NCBI GenBank assembly: GCA_009760855.2
Contig: WPIO01000083.1
Location: 1,396,001-1,460,000, forward strand
Reading direction: 5' to 3'
DNA from: Cristatella mucedo
Lineage: Eukaryota; Bryozoa; Phylactolaemata; Cristatellidae
Length of the DNA stretch: 64,000 bases
Both the position numbers and the translations under genes were made by a program. The notes under the pieces were generated by a model. It made no database searches and was not told the origin of the DNA. It was given only the letters and a program-made list of their open reading frames with translations. Of this stretch, positions 51,548-61,945 are shown piece after piece. The number at the start of each line of letters is the position of its first letter. Position 1 is the stretch's first letter.

Positions 51548-54500
51548 GTAAGCGCGCACGAGCTGCGTTACGGCTAGCATTCTTCGTATTTCCGCCGCCG
51601 CCTTCGATGGCTCGCGCTCGCTCGCTCGCGGCGCTAGGCGAGCTGCCATGCGCCGTCCGTCGGCGCCCACCGGATGAGGCCAGCTCCTAGCCGCGTTCTT
51701 TCACACGCAGTTCAACCTCGGCGTAGTCGACTTGCCCGAAATACAAGCGGAGCTGAAGCGACAGCTGCCAGCGTACGGCCTGTCGACAGGGCCCGTCGTC
51801 AGCGTCGAGGTGTCGCTGACGACGTCGCAGGATGCCCCCGTGGTCGTAGAGCTGTGGAGGATAAGCGTGAGCGCTGCCGCGCCGCCGCCGGCGCAGTCGG
51901 CGGCGGTCGGCTTCGAGCTTTCGTCGGCCTCGCTGGCGACCGCCTACACGGACTTGGGCAAGCTGCTGCGTTCGGTGTGCGTCGCCAGCCGGGCGCTGCC
52001 GGCGCACCGGCTGTCTCGGCGACTCGGCATGGCGGGCGGGCAGCCTGTCCTGGTGCACTTGCACGCGGCCTCGCCCTCGTCGTTGCATCCGGCGAGGCAG
52101 GCGCCGAGTGCGGCCGACGGCTTCGTGGAGGCCCAGCTCGGCTCCGTCAGCATCGCTCCTCAGCACGGCGGCGCCGCAGCCGCGTCCTGCGCCGTGACGG
52201 CGACCGTGTGGTACCGCCGCCGGACCGAGTTCGGTCCCGTCGCTTCGTTTGTCGCCGATGCGCCCATGGAGACCAACGCGAACCATTTCGACGACTCAGT
52301 GTGTGGCGAAGTATCGTTCGACAGGTAGCTTAGAGTTCGCCGCTCAGGACACGCACGCTCGGGCTCTCGTCTCCGTGGGCGCGTCGCGGCCTGCCCTTTA
52401 CTCTGGTGCGTCTTTGCAGGGATTACGGCTCGAGGGCGACGAATCTCGCTGACATCTACGGCAGCGGCCCCTGCCGGCAGCGCGAGACAGCAGAGGGCAC
52501 CGGCAGAAGCAAAGCGCCCGAACTTCGGTAAAGCACCAGCGATGTTTGTCCTGAGCGTTCGGCGCCACCTACACGAGCGGGCGATGCACGGGCCTGTCTC
52601 CGCTGGCGGCGCATCGGTGCACCAGCGCATCGGCTTGCAGTCTTGCTAGCCTAGCGTTTCGTGGGCGATGGCTGGACGTCCACATCGTGCGGTTGGTCTT
52701 GCAAGTGTTGCTCTTCCCATTCGAACTGCTGCTGCCGTTTAGCAGGCACATCTTTGTGCAGTAGAGCAGGACTTTCACCTAACGTCGGCTTTGTCGTGGC
52801 CTATCTGTGAGGGTGGTGGCATGTCAAACTGATGAGGGTCTGCCGAGTTACCGGGACCATACGCGGGCGTATTTCCTGTTGGCTGAATCCACTTCACAGC
52901 CAGTGTGCCCATGCTTTGCCGACCGAGCTCACCTTGACCTGAAGTGCAGCACTGAATGAGATAGGTCAACAGGTCTGTTTTTGGAGCTACAGAGCACCGC
53001 CTATTTGCTGGACATCACGTGCCCCTAGGCCAATAGAACTCTTCCTATGCCACATCGGCTATGGCTGATCAGAGTGAGTTCTTCAAGAGAAGCCAAGTGC
53101 AACAAGACTCTTATGCAAGATGGCTTTCTCAGCCAAGAGTGATCATCTAGCACTAGTATATATTGAACGTGTTTGTTGCACATATTTTGTTGTTCCTTGA
53201 CTATTGACTAGTGAATGGCTTCACGACTGCACTGCATCTCACATTTCACATGCACATTTCACTGCATTTGGATGGGTGTGTTGTCTGCGGAATGTGTGCA
53301 AAGTTTCTTCATGAGGGCCTACCGAATTGTAGGTATTAGCTAGGCCAAATCTCTTTGCTTCCTATTGTGGAAGCTTGCTCTCCCCGGCTTTCATAAATCT
53401 GTGCAATGCCGCTCTCCAGAAATCTGACTGCTTATTAATGTTCGATTATGCAAAACCCAACCGATGCATTGATGGGCAAGTCTTGGCATAACTGTCGATG
53501 TAATGTGGTCCATCAGCAGAAGGGGTCTTTGCAACTCAAGCTTTACCTTGTTTAGTAGCATTTGTGTGCATGTATTCGATACTGGCAGTTGCTGGCTTGT
53601 TCTGTATCTCGCAAAAGGCCCCATGGTGCAGCATGAAACTTGATGAAAGGGTCTCTTAGTTTTGCCTCCGTGAATATATGATAGTTAATGTGCCGGATAG
53701 CTAACTATTAGGGACTCTTTTTGTTCATTTTCTGAGCAAACAAGCTGTCTTTGCATAGAAATAATGATAATATTGCGATTTATTTTCTTGCATTAGGCAA
53801 ATGTAAAGTGCTACCCACTTAGGCAGTAGAGTAGCTGTTCTAGTCAGGCATCTTAAGGCAGCAGCGTGGTTATTTGTTATGCGCAGGTCGCCACCATGCT
53901 GGAGCTCGTTTCTGTAGCACGTTTTAATACTCGTTTGAGCACCTTACCCCTGGGTTAAGACTCAGTAGCTTAGCCAACACGGTCTCGGATCAGTTTGAAA
54001 GTATTGCAACCCGAAGGTAAAGAGCTGAAGAAGTTTCGTTATTGTTGTGCTGTCTTTAATGCCCCATATAGTACTGCCAGCTGCTGTATCACCTTTGACA
54101 ACTGCAAAGGCTATCCTGTATGAAGTGATGTTAAAAACGGTCACTGTTCTGATGGGGCAATTGTCATGATGCTCGTGCTGCCCCCCCCCCGTGGTTGAAA
54201 GTGAAAGGTTAGCTGATTCAGCAGCTTCATTTGCATAGTGGCAGAATAGCCTTAATGACTATCACCACCGTTTGCATTGGGTTATAAGGGATCGCCCACT
54301 AGAGGACTCAAAGCCAAGACCTGGCCCATAAAGAGCAAGGACCTTACCTCCGGGTTAAGACTGCTCAAGAGGGGGGAATACTATCTGGTATATGGGACCG
54401 GTGCCACGTGATGCTTAGCGTTACACAGTCACTGGAGTGCCTAATGTCGTTTAATGTTCCCCTTGAACATTTGTAAGTGCTTCTATTATCTTCATGCTGC

Positions 54501-57500
54501 AGTATTCTAGTACTCTATTGCCTGCAGCCCTGGTTTAAGTTAATGCGATTGGTTTCCTGCATGTGATGCATGCCTAGAAACACATTTAGCTATCCTATAG
54601 TGCTCTGCAAACTTTTTATTATTATGATTTTAATTATGCTCTGCCCTTGTACAAGGCATATGCAGCCACGGGCTATCGTAAAAAATGGACTCACCGGCTG
54701 CACTAGTGGCTTGCTACCGATCTTGCTAGCTCCGAGGTTCTCCGCAGGCTTGACACTCCTTTTAACTCAAGAGTCCTGGCCAGGACTGCCGAGCAAGTCG
54801 TTGAGCAGCCGTCCAATTTTGGCGCTGCATGCGGCCGCGTGCCTGGTATTTGGATCCGGGCTCCAATTCAGTCGTGTTTTTCCTTTACTAAAGGAGCTGC
54901 GATCGCTTCTGTTTTGATTGATGGGTACAAAGCAAGATTTTTACTTCGATCCACAAGGCTCACCATGGCTTCACCCCCCCCACCAGGCCAAGCATCGTAC
55001 CACCGGCTTTTCGGAATCCAGCAGTTTACCAATACCTCGTACAAATCTCAAATCCTTTGGAGACTGTGCATTTAGTTCGTATGCTCCCAAAGCCTGGAAC
55101 TCACTCCCGACTTGCGTCACAACATCCCCTGACTTAGTCACATTTAAAAAGAACTTAAAAGACATGCCTATTTAGGACAGCATTTAGTGGATCCCAGTGA
55201 TTTGTCTTTCTTGTGCTTATGCGTGCTAACACTGTGCATGCAGCCACTAACCACTGCAGCAAATGTAAAGCGCCTAGAAAGAGATTGAGTTCTCTGAGGG
55301 CACTTTATCAAATGCATTATTATTATTATTATTATTATTCATTCTCACTTTAAATGAATTATACCTTGCTGAACTGTCCTACCAGTGTAAGCTTCCTTGT
55401 GCCTGAAGGACCTCTCTTCACAATAAATCTGCTGTCCCCTACTGTGTGACAGAGGCTTTGCTCTGCCGGTTCTAGACTGTAGCTTATTGACACAATTCTT
55501 AACACGGTGACACATTTTCTGCAGCTGACTACCCGGACACATCCTGTCAGCTGTACTGTGATGCTGATTCAATGCTACTTACACTCCTCGACTAGCCTCC
55601 TGGCTTGGCTAAATTTGCCACTTTCTTTTTTTGCATGAGTTTGAAGTCGGTTGGCTACCATACGTACATAGAAACTTTTGCTTTGAATGCTATGCTATGG
55701 GACATTGGCCAGCATATGTTGCCTTTGCTAAAAGAGCTAGGATGGCTGCCAGTTGATCAACAGATAGATAGCAAAGTTCTTACGCTGACCCACAAGGCCC
55801 ACCTCGGCTTGGCTCCTCCATACGTAACTGAACTGCTGCACCAGTTTCAGCCTCCTTGTGCCCTCAGGTCCTGTATGGACAATAAATTAGCTGATCCATT
55901 CCTCCGCCTAAAGACCACTGGCGACAGAAGCTTTAGCTCTGCAGGCCCTAGACTGTGGAGCTCGCTTCCACGATCCTTACACAACGATAGCTACTCTCTT
56001 GCTGTCGACTATGGCACATTCTTTCTAGCAGTCCTGAGCTGCTACTTCCATGCTACTCACTACATCAACTGCCCTCATGACTCTGCTCTGCTTCCTACTT
56101 TCTCTTTGTTGCGTGAGATGAAGTCTGTTGGCTACCGATTGCATACATACCAAAAGCCGCTTAGGCTGTGAGTGGGCTATACAAATGTGGCTTTGTGGAG
56201 TTACAGACGGAGATACATTACATATGCTAAGTCTTTATGGCATTGTGGGATCTGATGGAGATGCTTACATACTTCGAAATCTGCTTTCTCTATATGCAGA
56301 CATTTGAAACATGCTATTACTACTCTGGACTGCTGGACATAGTTGAACGAAGGCTTGGCATCAAGATATGACCAGGCTCTGTTTGGTTTATTACAACGAG
56401 CCACTACATGTGAATGGGAGGTGTAGTGGAACTTGAAAAAATTTACCATGGAGTCATCTACCACAGAAGACACGATTGTCAGTTTTCATTCTCCCCCTGA
56501 TGCTGTTTTTCTCAAGAATGGAGTAAGCTGTACCGGAATAGGGGTTTCGGTCTCACTATCTTTCCCATTACCTGCTGCACGGCTACTCCTTTATAGCACC
56601 AATAGCGATGCACAACTTTTTCTCTGGGTTGTAAACGTTATTTCCTAATTGCTTATGTCTCAAAAGAATTTGAAGTGGCTATTATTCCCCACTTACTTTC
56701 TTTCTGTTGCCAGGACCGTGATAGGTTTTCAATTCAATTTTTAATTAAAAAAGCAAGCAAATTTGTTTCTTTTGGTTACAGCAACTAATCAAAATTAACA
56801 TGTATTTCTATTGAAGTCATGCGCAAATGACCACACAAGATATAGAAGTGTAATTTATCTAGACTTATGATTGTACTGTAAGTCTCTTTCACAAATCAAT
56901 ATCACTTTCTCGTTATTCTCTCCTTGGTAGCTGCATTTTGAGTTCCATGTGGAAGCACTCTGTCTGTCTTGCTCCCTCGAGTGAATCCTCACGTTCTCCT
57001 TAAATTTATCAAGATGAGCTCAAGGATGTGGAGTTCGAAGGACATCTGGCTACCGTATGCCCTAGTTTTTCCACCATAGCATCTATTCGTTCTACCTTAA
57101 GTTTTTTGCCATGCGATCACCCAGGAAGCCCCGATGCACTTCGACCGAGCCCTGCTAAGCTGCTTTTTCTTACTAATGAGCTTTTTGGGAATTCATTTCA
57201 TTCAATGATTTTTGTTATCCATGGATCTTTTTGTTGTCCATCGGCTTTGACCTTTGCCTCAGAGAGCTTAGCAAAGCAAGTTCAAAGGTACTTAAATGCT
57301 GCCGACTCCTTATCTAGAGTTGTGACAACTTGTTCCACAAGTCCCAGCGTGAGGTTCATTAGTGGCATTAGTACCGTCCAGTGGTCCACGAGTGGCTCCC
57401 ACCAGAAATTGCTCCTCTCCCCAGTGGCAACGGTGAGGCCGGCGCACTGCCATCTTGCCTCCTCTGCTTGAGAAAAGAGAACTATCTTCTGTGGCCAGTT

Positions 57501-60500
57501 TCACCTGTAATAGGTCACCTGGGTCTACATGATGGTGAAAAGCCGAACTGCTGCTCATAGGACACCCTAAGCGTGTGGCTGGATTAAAAGGCTTTGCTCT
57601 TCTAATAGGTGATGCTATTGTGCAACCATCACCACGTGCTCGAAATTTAGGTGTCGTTTTCGACAGCTGTCTTAATTTTAAAATCTTCATTCAGAAGACT
57701 GCTTCTACAGCTAGCCATCACGTCCGACCTTATCCAAGATCAGGAGCTGTCTCCCACAGTTGCCTGTAAAAAATTTAACTAGCTCCTTAGTTCTGTCTCG
57801 GCTTGATTATTGTAATTCCCTTTTGGCTGGGCTACCAAAGAAAGTTATTAGGCCACTGCAAGGCTAGTCTTCAAGTCCCAGAGGTTTGAGCACGTGTCTC
57901 CTTTGCTTAAAGAGCTAGGATGGATGTATCTCCGTCTGTAACTCCACCAAGTCATAAAGACCATGTGGGTGTTACGCAGGAGAGTTTTGTATAGCGCACT
58001 CACAGCCTAAGCGGCTTTCGGTACACATTCGATGCCGGTTGAGCAACGGATACAGTGCAAAGTTCTTACGCTGACCCATAAGGCCCGCCACGACTTGGCT
58101 CCTTCGTACCTAGCTGAACTGCTGCACCAGTCTCAGCCTCTTCGCGCCCTCAGGTCCTGTGTGGACAATAAATTAGCTGTTCCATTCCTCCGCTTAAAGA
58201 CCGTTGGTGACAGAAGCTTTAGCTCTGCAGGTCCCAGAGTGTGGAACTCGCTTCCACAATTCTTACGCAGCGACAACTACTCTACTACTGCCGACTATGG
58301 CTCATGCTTTTCAGCAGTCCTGAGCTGCTACTTCCATGCTACTCGCTACCTCAACTGCTCTCCTGACTCTGCTATGCTTCCCACTTTCTCTTTGTTGCGT
58401 GAGACGAAGTCTGTTGGCTACTGAATGCGTACCGAAAGCCGCTTAGGCTGTGAGTGCGCTATACAAAACTCTCCTGCGTAACACCCACATGGTCTTTATG
58501 ACTTTGTGGAGTTACAGACGGAGATACATTACATTAACCTGAAGGCAAAGATGTCAGGGAAACTTAGTAAAATCGCCTTAAAGACCCGTTAGAAGTGGCA
58601 CCATTTTGAACTCTCGGATAACCTTACAGACAAACTCGTCATATCTCAAGGCGTTCTGACTTGCAAGGTGTTGATGCTGTTGCAATACTCTTTGAGGTGC
58701 ACTGAATGAGTAGAGGGGATGGGTACTTGTTCTCATTATGGATCAGCACGGTTTTGAGGCTCTTGGATGAGCCGTCAATGAAGAGGCACCACTCATTCTG
58801 GTTACAAGCAATACCTGTTTCATCGAAAGGCCTGGTCACATGGTGGCAATATCAGAGCCCATCTTGACAGGTGAAGACGCCTGAGAAAGCTCGGTGAAGC
58901 TTTCTCTGATCTGTGACTTTCACACTTGTATCGAACAAGTTCCACTGCTTCTGCCTAGAAGTCACAGCTAAGTAGCAGACTTGATCAAGTTCTCTTATCA
59001 AGTCGTTGAAATCTTTCTTGTTGAAGTTGTAAGGGTTCCTCCTCTTGGTTCGATCTGAAAATTTCACCTGGATCTTCGTCTTGTTCTCTAACTTGCCACT
59101 CTCTTCTGAAGATGGCTGGTTTCTCTCTGGATGAATGGGGGCATGGAACTCAGGGCAGTTGGCACCGGGGCGATGGATGAAGGAAAGTCCAAAAGGCACG
59201 CCAAAATATGCCTTTTGTGCCTCATGCGTTTTAGTAGAGCCTATCACCGAGAACGTTTTTACGAATTGGCAACCGACGTAGTAATTGAATCCTGCTGGAT
59301 ACTTGAAGCGTCTTGACATTGTCTTAAGAAAATAGAAATATGATATATCCACCAATGTAGCTGGAACTCTAGCAAACTGCTGGGCTTAAGTCTCAGCTCG
59401 CTCTTACTTTTATACTATTTGTATCACTGAGTAGTATTAATGAGGAAGATAAATGATTGCGTTGAACAACTGATCAATACGTGGGCTCAAAGACTTTGTC
59501 TCGTAATCAAGGAAAGTACACTCATCGACTATTTTCGCGCTGCGATTTAGCTACAGACGGCATGTCTGAGATTTAGGGAGGAAAATGGCAGTGGCTAGTC
59601 ACAGCAGAATACAGCGATGCCAACGTTTGACCATTTGTGACCCTTGGGGGCACATGGACAACCACCCCCAGCATAACCTCACCGAGGCGCTGGTGGCACC
59701 TGCCAGGCTAGCATTGAGGCAGCGCTGTGCGCCGTCTGTGCACTAAGTTTTTGAAGGGGCTTAGCGAGAACTGAGTTTGCTGTTGCCTGTGAGGCATTTG
59801 CTTTAGTCAGTTATCAATTTTTCGTGTGGGGCATGATTTTTCCTTGTGGTCATTTTAGACTCATTGAGACAGCATCATCGCCTGTGGTTGCTGAGGGCAA
59901 ACAGAGGAGGCTAGGTGGTAGTGCGGCGGCCTCACCGGTGCTGCCTTTGCCGGTGGCGAGGGAACCTGGACCTGAAGCAGCCGCTGCTGACCGTGGCACT
60001 GCTGCTCCTTCCAAGTGCCTGGCTGATGCCACTCCATTCAGCTCACTGCTCTACATGTCTCAGATGTACTCTGAAGATGCCGATACAGCTTGTGCTGATG
60101 GGGTAGGAGGCTTGCATTCAGCTGATTCCAGAGAATGCTTGGCATATGATTCGCTCCTTGAATAGATGCTGTTACCTTTTTATCTGTGCAGGCATTAGAT
60201 CATCCCATCGAATCTGCCTCCGGGCTGGATGACGCCGAGCACCTACAGAGCTTGGAGAAAGAGGACGACTTCGTCATGATCCAGTTGGTACGTTCTCCCA
60301 TATCCCAGAGCGTATTCGTTGGCTGCTGTCGATGCTCGGCTGTCGTGACAACGTGGGATGATGCCCATCTGCTCAGCACACTTCTGGGTGTGTATTTGTA
60401 GAAAACGCCCTTTGCACCTACATCCGATGTGGAGTCAGATCTCAGTCGCTTTTTCAGGAGCTGCCAGCTAGTGCCCGACTTGCACATGTTTCACAGGGGG

Positions 60501-60644
60501 CCGGCTATACGAGATGCACTCGAGCATATTGGCGAGGATCTAAGTGCATTTGAGACTGCTCTACCTGTCTTCGACGAGTTTGTTAGCAGTTTACAGCAGA
60601 TGATAGAGAGTCCGATGCCTGCTGCTTGTGGTCGACCAGGTTGA
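51413..60644 (+). CDS. ATG13: Autophagy-related protein 13, HORMA subunit of the ULK1/Atg1 complex (6 coding exons)
   Basis: Spliced coding sequence: 51413-51547, 51711-52324, 52420-52527, 59859-60102, 60192-60287, 60402-60644; 1440 nt, 479 aa (human isoforms about 480-517). All introns are GT..AG with matching phase. Residues about 6-240 form the HORMA domain, opening YIKNFAYKSVQVIAQTRQG and continuing PGSDWFNLGVVDLPEIQ, close to human. The middle is low-complexity and poorly conserved, as in the family. An LC3-interacting motif FVMI sits at 394-397 within EKEDDFVMIQL, matching human DDFVMI. The C-terminal helix VFDEFVSSLQ aligns with human EFDAFVETLQ, where human ATG13 stops; here 15 more residues follow. 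In the family ATG13 bridges ULK1, FIP200 and ATG101 to start autophagosome formation. An extra exon inside the 7.3-kb third intron cannot be excluded. Confidence 0.92.
51711..52324 (+). CDS. ATG13: ATG13 coding exon 2, HORMA core
   Basis: Residues 46-249 plus two bases of R250, acceptor cacgcag, donor gtagct. FNLGVVDLPEI and VSVEVSLTTSQ match human; PAHRLSRR matches human PAYRLSRK. The exon is strikingly GC- and CpG-rich compared with its surroundings and carries Ala/Pro/Ser insertions (for example AAAPPPAQSAA). Long open frames in other frames here are GC-driven shadows. Confidence 0.93.
52420..52527 (+). CDS. ATG13: ATG13 coding exon 3
   Basis: Completes R250, then 251-285 (DYGSRATNLADIYG onward) and two bases of R286, acceptor ttgcag, donor gtaaag. 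Identity rests on phase and open frame more than on homology, since this is the variable linker. Confidence 0.72.
53930..54365 (-). mobile_element. SINE-1 copy (54207-54365) and nearby SINE head fragment
   Basis: At 54207 agctgattcagcagcttcat begins a full reversed copy ending ccttacctccgggttaagac. The short piece gagcaccttacccctgggtt at 53938-53957 is a separate SINE head. Confidence 0.75.
54680..55342 (+). mobile_element. Chimeric LINE: family B joined to family A
   Basis: 54690-54960 reads (L)ALHAAACLVFGSGLQFSRVF and PLLKELR, family B. At the C run 54969-54978 it switches to PHQAKHRTTGFSESSSLPIP and RTNLKSFGDCAFSSYAPKAW, family A, with the family A tail and (ATT)n to 55342. Confidence 0.82.
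55345..55700 (+). mobile_element. LINE family B 3' remnant
   Basis: aataaatctgctgtcccct, gttctagactgtagcttatt and gtttgaagtcggttggctac align with the end of family B. Decayed. Confidence 0.65.
55705..56225 (+). mobile_element. LINE family B 3' fragment
   Basis: One open frame reads MLPLLKELGWLPVDQQIDSK, VLTLTHKAHLGLAPPYVTEL and LKTTGDRSFSSAGPRLWSSL. Ends gttacagacggagatacatt. Confidence 0.88.
57530..58545 (+). mobile_element. LINE family B split by an inverted family B end
   Basis: 57540-57920 reads AGLKGFALLIGDAIVQPSPR and related codons; 58031-58540 resumes MPVEQRIQCKVLTLTHKARH to SFSSAGPRVWNSLP and the 3' end. The break is an inserted reversed 3' end, listed separately. Confidence 0.88.
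57924..58030 (-). mobile_element. Inserted reversed LINE family B 3' end
   Basis: About 107 bp beginning atgtatctccgtctgtaact, the reverse complement of the copy at 58420-58540, inserted between gctaggatgg and gccggttgagc of the host LINE. Confidence 0.85.
58639..59355 (-). pseudogene. Broken copy of an uncharacterised, repeat-associated protein family
   Basis: Minus-strand frame of 167 codons, one in-frame TGA (58854-58852), then 66 more codons in the same frame. The motif NEWCLFIDGSSKSLKTVLIH followed by NENKY resembles the EWRLFIDSSKRSLKAVLLHN block common in multi-copy, transposon-associated genes of invertebrates. QKQWNLFDTSVKV and the region before it fit the same family. Function unknown; non-functional here on present sequence. 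Confidence 0.6.
59859..60102 (+). CDS. ATG13: ATG13 coding exon 4
   Basis: Starts in the phase left by exon 3 (cg|a) and encodes 287-367, a low-complexity linker. Its PFSSLLYMSQMYSED probably aligns with the human PFAMFAPKNLELED segment. Acceptor cattttag, donor gtagga. Confidence 0.75.
60192..60287 (+). CDS. ATG13: ATG13 coding exon 5, LIR motif
   Basis: Residues 368-399, phase 0, acceptor tgtgcag, donor gtacgt. It contains acidic EKEDDFVMIQL, matching the human LC3-interacting region. Confidence 0.9.
60402..60644 (+). CDS. ATG13: ATG13 coding exon 6 and stop
   Basis: Residues 400-479 and TGA at 60642-60644, acceptor tttgtag. KTPFAP aligns with human FKPAFS, and FETALPVFDEFVSSLQ with the human C-terminal helix. 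The residues after Q464 (60597-60641) extend past the human end. Confidence 0.9.
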   Translation, partial: KTPFAPTSDVESDLSRFFRSCQLVPDLHMFHRGPAIRDALEHIGEDLSAFETALPVFDEFVSSLQQMIESPMPAACGRPG

Positions 60645-60995
60645 CCAGCTGTCGCCATGCTTGCTGTCGTGCTTTTCCCACACTCAAAATTCATCTCTGG
60701 TTCCTGCTGGCAGGTGCCTGTTGTACGTGCGGCACATTGGACGAAGTAAGTCCGTGTGACAGCCACCGAGCTGCTTAAAAGTGGGCCTATGATGCCCTCC
60801 ATGCCGCCGAGTAATGTTGCGCAGGCCATGACCCTTGAAGCAGTCGTAATCTTAGAATAGCTGCCTCTCTGTCTTTAGCGAGTATTCGTTGTAACGGCGT
60901 ACCTATCAATGCTTATCATCCACTTTGTTGCACTCGGGCACGAGAATTTGTCTGTCGGCCAGCTTGCAAATGTAATAAAGATGTTAAAGGTTTTT
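60645..60995 (+). terminator. ATG13: ATG13 3' untranslated region and poly(A) signal
   Basis: AATAAA at 60974-60979, about 330 bp after the stop, followed within 20 bp by a T run (60991-60998) that fits a downstream element. Confidence 0.6.
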
Positions 60996-61289
60996 TTTGA
61001 TTCATAAGCTTAATGGTATAAGTTATGGAATGATGCACATTGGCATGGTTGTTAAATGCCACGTAATGCGAGTTTCTTCTGATCGCTAGCAGTGCTGATG
61101 GAGCTTAATCGGATGAGTCTTGATGTGTCTAAAGGCAATCCTTTAAAGACTAGTACCCAGGGTGACGAAAGTTCAGAACGTGGCCTTATGGTAGGGAAGT
61201 TTTGTGATCAGAAGGGAACATCAACAGCAGCCGTACATCATTGTACAACTTCCCATGTTCAAATTTGCCTTCACAATATGGCATGCCTT

Positions 61290-61945
61290 AGATTAGGGCT
61301 ACCACTGCCTATCGGTTGCTATTCATGCATATTACAGTTTATGGAAAGCTCAGTAGCTAGGCTTGTCTGTCGTGAACGCTGCCATCTCACTCCACTTCTC
61401 ACCGATCTGCACTGGCTTTCCATTAACAGAGTATTGACTAGAACGTCAAGTCACTTTAAACCCCCTTCATAGGTTGACTCCGGCCTGCCTATGCGAAACA
61501 CTTCCTAATCTGGCATCGAATCATATCACCCGAACCGCTCCCACGACTACAGTCGTTTGGCTGTGCCTAAAACGAACCTCAAACCCTTTGGAGGCCGCGA
61601 CTTTCGTTCCTATGCTCCCAAAGCCTTGAAATCGCTCCCTACTGACATCACGGCATCCCCTAAAAGGTAGCTACAAACACCTATAACGTGCAGCCTTTGC
61701 TCCATGCGTGTGAATCGTCCTGTAGAAGCTTATGCATGCTGAAAGTGTGCTTGTTATCACAGCATTTAGTGGGTCCATGTAATTCGTCTTTTATTTGCTT
61801 TATGCATGCTGACACAGTGCATGCAGCCACTAACCATGTTTACATGTTGATGCTGTGCATGTCACTTCTAGCCATGTTATGCGTGTTGTCATTTAGCATG
61901 CTACCTCTAACCAGTCCATCGAGCTTCCTTTACAGCAGAGGTCGG
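61290..61945 (+). mobile_element. LINE family A fragment, decayed
   Basis: FMESSVARLVCRERCHLTPL and LTDLHWLSIN, then after frame breaks aaacgaacctcaaacccttt and tatgctcccaaagccttgaa (the NLKPF..YAPKALK part). The final tail hairpin is missing. Confidence 0.78.

Larger units (their letters stand above)
52528..59858 (+). other. ATG13: ATG13 intron 3
   Basis: 7.3 kb with SINE-1 pieces, a B/A LINE chimera, three LINE family B copies and an opposite-strand pseudogene, each listed. 52530-53750 and 56230-57530 hold nothing I recognise. Confidence 0.7.

Noticed and set aside
51674-52333. 219- and 199-codon open frames in other frames over 51674-52333
   Set aside because: GC-rich shadows of ATG13 exon 2, with Arg-rich composition typical of off-frame reading.
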